Positions 58,501 to 64,000 of a stretch of 64,000 nt of DNA are shown here, piece by piece; the first letter of the stretch is position 1, and every line of letters starts with the position of its first letter. The notes under the pieces were generated by a model. The model worked only from the letters and a program-made list of their open reading frames with translations, did not search any database and was not told the DNA's origin. Source of the stretch: Bacteroidales bacterium UBA5326 (GTDB taxonomy: Bacteria; Bacteroidota; Bacteroidia; Bacteroidales; UBA932); assembly GCA_002408205.1 (NCBI GenBank), contig DHQY01000013.1, forward strand, positions 82,007 to 146,006, in the 5' to 3' direction. The translations under genes were made by a program, and so were the position numbers.

Positions 58501-59033
58501 TTACTGTCGTGTTGTACCCATATAAGGTCAGAGGTATTGTATCCTATCTCTCCGGCTAATGTAAGATATTGATCTTTGATATCCTGAGGAATTGTTGTCT
58601 TGCGGGAAAGAATCCATAAATATTTCAGGCTTTTTCCGGCTACCAGTGCATAGGTGTACGATTCGTCAATAGCTATCACATTGTATCCGGAATAAAAGGG
58701 CCCGAAGAAGGATACCTTAAGCATGGCTACGTTATCATCTCCTATGAATTTTGCTTTTCCAATGGCCTGGTCCCATTCCCCTTTCCTGGTATTAAATCCT
58801 TTATTGTCCACCTTAATGGTGCCGTTCTCATTTAATGAATATTCGGCTGTAGTGTTATTCAAGTCCCTTTCATATTTAAAATCAAGTCTGGCCAGTTCGT
58901 ACCATTTTCCCAGATATTTTTCCTTGTCGAAAGGCTTAACCGCTTCTGCCCCGGCAGGAATGGTAGCGCAGGAGTATAATCCTAACATAATAACACCTGT
59001 TAAAAGTAAATTAATAAATAATCTTGTCTTCAT
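58497..59033 (-). CDS. blc: bacterial lipocalin (Blc-like), lipoprotein
   Basis: This 178-aa protein has lipobox GLYSCATIP. The lipocalin signature GKWYELARLDFKYERDL is near the N-terminus, followed by TTAEYSLNENGTIKVDNKGF and a late YLWILSRKTTIP element. Outer-membrane lipocalins bind lysophospholipids or fatty acids. It overlaps the GH105 start by 4 bp (ATGA), so the two are translationally coupled. Confidence 0.9.
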   Translation of the reverse strand: MKTRLFINLLLTGVIMLGLYSCATIPAGAEAVKPFDKEKYLGKWYELARLDFKYERDLNNTTAEYSLNENGTIKVDNKGFNTRKGEWDQAIGKAKFIGDDNVAMLKVSFFGPFYSGYNVIAIDESYTYALVAGKSLKYLWILSRKTTIPQDIKDQYLTLAGEIGYNTSDLIWVQHDSK

Positions 59034-59114
59034 ACAATCATAAATTTAGTTCATAGATATGTAAATTTGCAATTGTCATAAAGATAAGTATTTATTCGGT
59101 ATTATTCAACGGGG

Positions 59115-59520
59115 GCACATGCTGTTTTATTCAGAAGTAAGCAGAATTCATTAATCATGCCCGCTGCATTACAGATCCCATTTTCACATGCAATCAAATT
59201 TCCGGCTTCCAGGCATTTCTTTTTCATTGCCCGGTCATTCTTCACCTTAATGATAGCCTTGGATAAGATTTCACAGCCTGTTTTATTAATATCGCGCCCC
59301 TGCTCTCAGCACTTCCGCAGTCGTTCCAAAGCCAAAATGGTGAATTACCAACTCAACATGATCAAGTAACAGCCACTTCATTTTCATTTATATCGGGTAT
59401 TATCAGAATGGCTCTTGTATTCGATTTTTCAAGCGAATCACAAATGGTCTCATAAAGTTTTTTGTTTGTTCCGGCCGGTGGAACATGGGCCCGAAAGTAA
59501 CCAGTGCCGGCCTGATTCAT
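59115..59520 (-). pseudogene. Decayed UDP-glycosyltransferase (GT1/MGT-like) remnant
   Basis: Three pieces in different frames match one C-terminal GT1 domain in order: TNKKLYETICDSLEKSNTRA (59362-59520), then VIHHFGFGTTAEVLRAGA (about 59290-59375; the donor-binding HxGxGT motif with HF for HG), and KVKNDRAMKKKCLEAGNLIA near the end. Internal stops and frameshifts make it non-functional. No N-terminal acceptor domain is visible in this region. Confidence 0.65.
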
Positions 59521-59525
59521 GACGG

Positions 59526-59936
59526 TTAACTCTCCGGGAAGAACTCATTAGAATTTCCACATTTCAAACATACTGCTCTATGCACACATAACAACTGACC
59601 ACATTTACTACATTTCCATTTTAATTCCTCGTCGGTAATAAATTGCTTCAAGCCAGCTTCCTTTATTCTTAATAAGTTCTTAATTGGGCTTTCATTATAT
59701 TTTTGTGTATAGCGTTTATCCAGATCCTTAATTCTCCTGCAGGGAAATTTTTTGCATTCATAACAGAGAGATTTTTCATTTCCAATTTTTTCAGCACATG
59801 CTTTTATACTACACACCGTGCAATGATATGTTTTCTTCCCCGTATTGAGACAGCCGGCACATTTATTTTTATCACGGAGATAACCTAAACAAATATCACA
59901 TATTACGCCACATGGAGCTATACTGTTATTGTTCAT
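59526..59936 (-). CDS. DUF3795 cysteine-rich protein (longer form)
   Basis: This 136-aa protein has clusters CGVICDICLGYLRDKNKCAGC, CTVCSIKACAEK, CYECKKFPC and a final zinc-ribbon-like WKCSKCGQLLCVHRAVCLKC. The earlier DUF3795 gene at 39106 has the first three only. A metal-binding role is likely, with no known function. Its start overlaps the stop of a small upstream frame (ATGA). Confidence 0.78.
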   Translation of the reverse strand: MNNNSIAPCGVICDICLGYLRDKNKCAGCLNTGKKTYHCTVCSIKACAEKIGNEKSLCYECKKFPCRRIKDLDKRYTQKYNESPIKNLLRIKEAGLKQFITDEELKWKCSKCGQLLCVHRAVCLKCGNSNEFFPES

Positions 59937-60100
59937 TTATCAATCCACTTTTTAAAATCACTTACCCTGTCTTTTTGGGAAATCCAGATATTACCCCAAT
60001 AAAGTTCGCTCCCTTTGGATTTCATTTCGTTTAATTTGATTTCCAGCTTGTTGTCCAACGCCCTGTATTCAATGATATTACACAGAGTACTGTTCATCAT
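59933..60100 (-). pseudogene. Short 3' frame or gene remnant next to the insertion sequence
   Basis: A 55-aa frame (MMNSTLCNIIEYRALDNKLE ... GNIWISQKDRVSDFKKWIDK) ends by ATGA overlap with the DUF3795 start. Its ATG lies inside the 5-bp target duplication at the left end of the insertion sequence. It may be the rest of a gene whose 5' end was cut off by the insertion. Joining across the element (removing it and one duplication copy) extends the frame only by MDWNL at 62089 onward, so the original may have been a small protein. Confidence 0.45.
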
Positions 60101-60102
60101 TA

Positions 60103-62076
60103 ACGTGAGTTTTGAATTTTTTTATACTATTAATTCAGCCCAACCCAAAAAAGTGCTGATATACAACAAAAAAGTGGTACAAACGTTTGGATCTTCCGAT
60201 TTATAGCAGTATATTTATACTATTATAAATCCAAAGCATTATGGCAAGACCGAGACAGGAAGGAACCAATTACAAGATGTCGATACACGTAGCGAATGGA
60301 CATAGATACGCGAGCACCCAGCCGCTGTTGGTAGACCAGGCAAGCGGAAAGACGCGCAACATGCGCATCCACTGGGGTACGGTTGACGAGAACCTCCGGT
60401 TTTATCCGGGCAAGCGTTTTTTCTATGCCAGCCCGTCCGAGCGTGCCCGGTTCGTTTATCCGGATACTTGGGATCTTACCGAGCTGGAGAAGTTGTCCGG
60501 CATCAAGGGCCAGGGCCGTCCCGCCTACGAGGGCGCGGATACCAACCGGTTCTACGGCGACGTATGGCTACTTGAGCAGGTGGCCGAGAGGACGGGTCTG
60601 AGGGCCGACTTGATGCGGGTCTTCGGCAGGAACAGGGAGTTGGTGAACGATATTCTGACCTTGTCCTATTATCCCTACCTGACAGGGAACACCTACAACA
60701 GACTTGCCCGCTGGCAACGCATCGAGAAGACCCCCTCTTCCAGAGAGCTAACCCCTTCCGATATCACGCACCTTACCCAGTCCATCACGGAGGAGAACCG
60801 GATGGACCTGTTCCGTCTTCGTTCCGCCAGGCTTCAAAAAGGCGAGCTCTGCGCCGTAGACTCGACCAGCCGTTCGGCCTACGGGGACACGCTTGCCGAT
60901 GTAAAGTGGGGCAAGAACAAGGACAAACTGCCGCTGGAACAGACCATGGAGACGGTCGTCTATACACTGGACGGCCACATGCCGGTTTACTACAGGGCTT
61001 TCCCCGGCAACATTCCCGACTCCAGGAGCGTGGAGACGATCCTGACCGACATCCGTCACGCCGGCTTTCCCAACGTAATCATGGTCACGGACAGGGGCTA
61101 TGAGTCATTACAGAACCTGGAGCGATACATCCTTGCCGGTCAGGCAATGGTCATGTGTGTCAAGGTCCGTCAGAAACTGGTGCTTGACAAGATCAAGGCG
61201 TTCGGTGACTTCGGCGGTCGTCCCGATGGGATGGACATCAACCCGAAGAGCAGGCTCTACCACAAGCAATACGATCTGACGTACGAAGTCCAGGGTAAGG
61301 GCACGAGCACCACCAGCTCGGACAGGTTGAAGCTGAACCTGTACTTCGACGCAGTCAGGAGGGGCACCGAACTGACCGCCCTCGACGTGAACATCGCCTT
61401 GCAGCGCGCTGCCCTGCAGGAGATACTGGACACGGGGGGCAGACTGGACGACGAGGTGACCATCAGACGGAACTACAACTACTTCGATATCGATTATAAC
61501 GAGGACGATCGGACCATCAGGGCCTTTACGCTCAACGGAGAGAAAGTGGCCACGGCCCAGAGGACCTCGGGGTTCTTCGCCGTCATGACCCATAAGCTGG
61601 ACATGGACCCCATGACGGCACTGGACACCTACAGTCTCCGCGACGAGCAGGAGAAGTACTTTCAGCAGATGAAGAGCCAGATGAACATCAATCGGCAGCG
61701 CACTTGGTCGGAAGAAGGCAAGAACGGAAGACACTTTATCACCTTTGTAGCCCTGATTATCAGCTCTTACGTGCGTCACCTCTGGAAGTCCACCGAACTG
61801 AGGGACACCTTCAGTTCATCGCTGGAAGTGCTTGACGAGATGCGCCCCATCCGGTGCATCGAGCACTGTGGCAAAGCCAGGTTCATCACTCCGTTCATCG
61901 GCGAACAAGTTGATATTTGCAAGGCTTTTGGCTTTGACATTCCCGAGGGCTGCGCCCCTCTGTACGCTTCAAAAAAGAAAGCCGAAAAGAAAAGGGGGCG
62001 GCCAAGAAAGACTGTCGACTTGATCAAACTCGATTAACAGTATAAAATTATGTATAAAATTATGCAAGACTCACGT
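60103..62076 (+). mobile_element. complete IS4-superfamily (IS1634-type) insertion sequence, 1974 bp
   Basis: The terminal inverted repeats start ACGTGAGT and match in about 21 of 25 positions (left end 60103, right end 62076). A 5-bp target duplication CATTA flanks the element at 60098-60102 and 62077-62081. The single large gene inside encodes a DDE transposase. All parts needed for movement look intact, and the clean duplication suggests a fairly recent insertion. Confidence 0.9.
60241..62037 (+). CDS. IS1634-type DDE transposase
   Basis: This 598-aa protein has catalytic motifs with Asp in CAVDSTSRS, Asp in VIMVTDRGYES and Glu in YSLRDEQEKYFQQMK. The last fits the Y-2-R-3-E-6-K signature of the IS4 group exactly. 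A basic tail (KKKAEKKRGRPRK) ends with an AT-hook-like sequence. Codon use is more GC-rich than in surrounding genes, a sign of transfer. The frame is uninterrupted. Confidence 0.93.
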   Translation: MARPRQEGTNYKMSIHVANGHRYASTQPLLVDQASGKTRNMRIHWGTVDENLRFYPGKRFFYASPSERARFVYPDTWDLTELEKLSGIKGQGRPAYEGADTNRFYGDVWLLEQVAERTGLRADLMRVFGRNRELVNDILTLSYYPYLTGNTYNRLARWQRIEKTPSSRELTPSDITHLTQSITEENRMDLFRLRSARLQKGELCAVDSTSRSAYGDTLADVKWGKNKDKLPLEQTMETVVYTLDGHMPVYYRAFPGNIPDSRSVETILTDIRHAGFPNVIMVTDRGYESLQNLERYILAGQAMVMCVKVRQKLVLDKIKAFGDFGGRPDGMDINPKSRLYHKQYDLTYEVQGKGTSTTSSDRLKLNLYFDAVRRGTELTALDVNIALQRAALQEILDTGGRLDDEVTIRRNYNYFDIDYNEDDRTIRAFTLNGEKVATAQRTSGFFAVMTHKLDMDPMTALDTYSLRDEQEKYFQQMKSQMNINRQRTWSEEGKNGRHFITFVALIISSYVRHLWKSTELRDTFSSSLEVLDEMRPIRCIEHCGKARFITPFIGEQVDICKAFGFDIPEGCAPLYASKKKAEKKRGRPRKTVDLIKLD

Positions 62077-62081
62077 CATTA

Positions 62082-62273
62082 AGTTCCAATCCATTTCAAC
62101 TCGTTTTTTTCATGATCGTACGATCCGATATCTGCCATATTGAATGCTCGGTGAATATCGGGGATAACAAACGTTTTATTCAATTGCAGAGAAATGGAAT
62201 CAAAGGAAAAAAGAAAAATGCAGAATGGTTTCATCTTGGTGCTGAACAGGATAAAACCTGGCACCAATCCAAA
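62082..62273. other. Gap between the insertion sequence and the radical SAM gene, possible gene remnant
   Basis: The stretch has overlapping short open frames on both strands. The plus-strand frame reads like protein (SVNIGDNKRFIQLQRNGIKG, KKKNAEWFHLGAEQDKTW), but it has no start signal and runs into the radical SAM gene antisense. It could be the remnant of a gene disrupted near the insertion. No family is recognised. Confidence 0.3.
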
Positions 62274-63329
62274 TCAGAGCGTTGTTATTTTCTGGTTATG
62301 ACAAACCAAAACATTTTTTTTATCTCCATGCCAGTTATGAAAACCATTTCCTTGACAATCTTTATAATTTTCACAAGTTTTACACTGGCCGATCCTGTTC
62401 CATTCTCTGTTTCTGAACGGGTGAAATTTCTTCTGCCATACTTCAAAGAAATTATCATTATATATATTGCCTTGAGAGAATGATCTGTCAATATTCGGGC
62501 ACGCAGAAATTGACCCGTCAATTAATACAGAGCCTATATTGATTCCTGCCCTGCAAAAAAAATAGCTGTCTCTGACCAACGGTTCGTACTTGCCAACATA
62601 TCCTTCGCAACTGAATTTTATATCTATTTCTTTTCTTTTCCTTTGCTCGGCAATAAACTCCATTAATTCAACAAATTGATTATTAGACAAAAGCAGATCA
62701 GAATGATTTACTGCCCTGCCGATTGGAACAATGGTAAACAATCTCCAGGCTTTTACTTTTTTAGAAATAAGCAGATTCTTGATCTGAACAAGCTCTCTTA
62801 TGTTTTTCTGATTGACACAGGTTACAATATCAAAATTAAGCCTGGTGGAAGAAGTTGCCAGGGCAATAGCAGCCATTACTCTGCTAAAGCTTTCATTGTT
62901 ATTTCTCAGCCAATTATGTGATTCTTCAAGCCCATCCAGACTAAGCGTTAATGCCCCCATACCGGCATTTAACAACGACACATGCCTCTTCTGGTCGTAC
63001 AGGTAACCGTTCGATACAATTGACCATTTCAAACCTCGTCTCCTTAGTTCCCTTCCACACAGCTCAATATCTTTTCTGATAAGCGGTTCACCCCCGGTAA
63101 ATATAACCGTAAAATTTTTAGCTGGTGTCTCTATAGTATCAACTGCTTTTAGAAAATCCTCGACCTGCATATCACAAAAAGAACTGTCTTTTGAACAGTC
63201 ACTCCCGCAATGTAAACAGTTAAAATTGCACCTTGCAGTACATTCCCAAAACAAATAATTCAGTTCATGAAGCCTGGTTTCTGATTCTTTGAATTTTCTA
63301 AAAGCTAATTTTTTCAGAAAAGATATCAT
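62274..63329 (-). CDS. radical SAM/SPASM enzyme of the rSAM/lipoprotein system (TIGR04133-like)
   Basis: This 351-aa protein has the radical SAM cluster motif CNFNCLHC (Cx3Cx2C) preceded by FWECTAR, plus FTGGEPLIRKD. The C-terminal SPASM region has CRAGINIGS, SACPNIDRS and CKTCENYKDCQGN for extra Fe-S clusters. The start overlaps the preceding lipoprotein stop by 4 bp. From family knowledge, TIGR04133 enzymes always pair with a TIGR04134-type lipoprotein in Bacteroidales and are thought to modify it. The chemistry is unknown. The family names are recalled, not searched. Confidence 0.85.
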   Translation of the reverse strand: MISFLKKLAFRKFKESETRLHELNYLFWECTARCNFNCLHCGSDCSKDSSFCDMQVEDFLKAVDTIETPAKNFTVIFTGGEPLIRKDIELCGRELRRRGLKWSIVSNGYLYDQKRHVSLLNAGMGALTLSLDGLEESHNWLRNNNESFSRVMAAIALATSSTRLNFDIVTCVNQKNIRELVQIKNLLISKKVKAWRLFTIVPIGRAVNHSDLLLSNNQFVELMEFIAEQRKRKEIDIKFSCEGYVGKYEPLVRDSYFFCRAGINIGSVLIDGSISACPNIDRSFSQGNIYNDNFFEVWQKKFHPFRNREWNRIGQCKTCENYKDCQGNGFHNWHGDKKNVLVCHNQKITTL

Positions 63330-63694
63330 TTTCTTTCTTCCAACTTGATATCCAAATATATCTGATCACTCACGTCTGTTAACACGGTGTCCTTAGTGAT
63401 ATAGCACCCATCCTGGTTAATGTCAGCATCCTGAAATTGAAGTGTCAAATCTTTAAGCATTGCCGTATAGAACGAGAACTGGCCGTCTTCACCGGTTATA
63501 ACATATTGCATATTATCTGCAATGGTTACTCTTATCCCCTTTATGGGCGTACCGGATGTTTTTGAAGTCACCTGACCCTCAATCAACATGTCCAGTCCCA
63601 GATCCTGCGGCGTTCCGTAACATGCTTGAAATACGAACAATACCGAGGTAAGGCTTAAGCCTCGGATAATGTTTCTTACCCAGTTTTTCTTCAT
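63326..63694 (-). CDS. lipoprotein partner of the radical SAM enzyme (TIGR04134-like)
   Basis: This 122-aa protein has a signal and lipobox SVLFVFQACYG (lipid Cys25). The mature part is a small carboxypeptidase-regulatory-like beta-sandwich (IEGQVTSKTSGTPIKGIRV) with DGQFSFYTAMLKDLTLQFQD and a terminal section DADINQDGCYITKDTVLTDV. The DINQDG acidic motif with its single mature Cys is a possible modification site. It overlaps the radical SAM gene by 4 bp, so the two are made together. The role of the lipoprotein is unknown. Confidence 0.8.
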   Translation of the reverse strand: MKKNWVRNIIRGLSLTSVLFVFQACYGTPQDLGLDMLIEGQVTSKTSGTPIKGIRVTIADNMQYVITGEDGQFSFYTAMLKDLTLQFQDADINQDGCYITKDTVLTDVSDQIYLDIKLEERK

Positions 63695-63722
63695 AATAAT
63701 AATTAATGTCCAGATGTTATTT

Positions 63723-63971
63723 TTATTTTTTCTTAATAATCAAATTAAGTAGTAATAAAATTATTATTGCTCCAATAGCACCTGTCAGAATGACGCTGAT
63801 CCATCCCGATCCAAGGTTGATCCCTAGTTTCTCTAAAAGCCAGTAGCCGACAAAACTGCCAATAATTCCCACAACAATATTGCCAATAATACCAAGGCCA
63901 CTGCCTTTGTAAATCACACTGCCCAGCCATCCGGCTGCAGCACCAATAAGGAGAACGACAACAATTTCCAT
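63723..63971 (-). CDS. GlsB/YeaQ/YmgE-family small membrane protein
   Basis: ATG 63971 is preferred to a TTG at 63992; it gives 82 aa. Two or three glycine-rich helices (VVVLLIGAAAGWLGSVIY, LGIIGNIVVGIIGSFVGYWL, GWISVILTGAIGAIIILLLL) match the transglycosylase-associated/GlsB family, linked to envelope stress. It ends 28 bp before the lipoprotein gene, so it may lead the rSAM/lipoprotein transcript. Confidence 0.85.
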   Translation of the reverse strand: MEIVVVLLIGAAAGWLGSVIYKGSGLGIIGNIVVGIIGSFVGYWLLEKLGINLGSGWISVILTGAIGAIIILLLLNLIIKKK

Positions 63972-64000
63972 TTTTTTATGTATTAAATCCAAATAACCGA

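Noticed and set aside
61108..61779. 223-codon open frame antisense to the transposase
   Set aside because: High GC in the transposase gene leaves the opposite frame open by chance; no signal or domain.

Overview
The window comes from a Bacteroidota chromosome, most likely order Bacteroidales. The evidence is a SusC/SusD pair with linked glycoside hydrolases, many lipoprotein signal peptides, GH109 and DUF5916 proteins, a LytTR regulator, the Bacteroidales-type rSAM/lipoprotein pair, and two promoters that match the Bacteroidetes -33/-7 consensus (TTTG-N19-TAnnTTTG) exactly. I cannot assign a genus from sequence alone.

Layout. 1-12.8 kb (+ strand): polysaccharide utilisation locus (PUL) with a 6-hairpin glycosidase (cut by the window edge), two GH127/DUF1680 beta-L-arabinofuranosidase-type enzymes, SusC, SusD, a fasciclin-like lipoprotein and another surface lipoprotein, closed by a strong terminator. 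12.9-14.2 kb: BACON/LRR lipoprotein on the opposite strand. 14.3-16.9 kb: a graveyard of mobile-element debris next to tRNA-Ser(UGA), holding fragments of an AAA ATPase and a DUF6371-like protein, an intact AbiEi-type antitoxin gene with a truncated AbiEii toxin, and a GC-rich frameshifted fragment. 17-22.5 kb (- strand): M61 peptidase and an arsenic operon (arsR, arsC, broken porin, thioredoxin, arsF, arsG, permease) with a clear promoter/operator. 22.5-25.3 kb (+): AraC regulator, OmpA-family protein and a secreted protein. 25.3-36.4 kb (- strand): a long same-strand run with IMP dehydrogenase, a GH43-like lipoprotein, cupin, ABC exporter, a 1296-aa hybrid histidine kinase, serine hydrolase, a small protein and a VOC protein.

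36.4-37.3 kb has no intact gene and holds gene stumps and repeats. 37.3-44.9 kb: epimerase, SDR, DUF3795, cupin, HD phosphohydrolase, DUF7768-like, DUF5916, ExbB-like and LytTR genes. 44.9-46.9 kb: a serine hydrolase bracketed by structured repeats. 46.9-52.3 kb (-): GH35-like beta-galactosidase, GH109-type oxidoreductase/glycosidase and a membrane-anchored alpha/beta hydrolase, with overlapping or near-touching ends. 52.4-55.8 kb: serine hydrolase, methyltransferase, double GNAT. 55.8-56.8 kb: repeats only. 56.8-59.0 kb (-): GPP34, GH105 and lipocalin in one overlapping cluster. 59.1-62.3 kb: a decayed glycosyltransferase, DUF3795, and a complete IS4/IS1634-type insertion sequence with terminal repeats and a target duplication. 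62.3-64 kb (-): radical SAM/SPASM enzyme, its partner lipoprotein and a GlsB-type membrane protein.

The least explained structure is a set of intergenic repeats. Family A has seven copies of about 90 bp whose sequence predicts a three-way-junction fold. Family B has three copies of about 106 bp forming one long hairpin. A and B occur together as a composite of about 290 bp present in opposite orientations, and copies bracket one serine hydrolase gene. Two further local repeat sets (C and D) share the same gene-free stretches.
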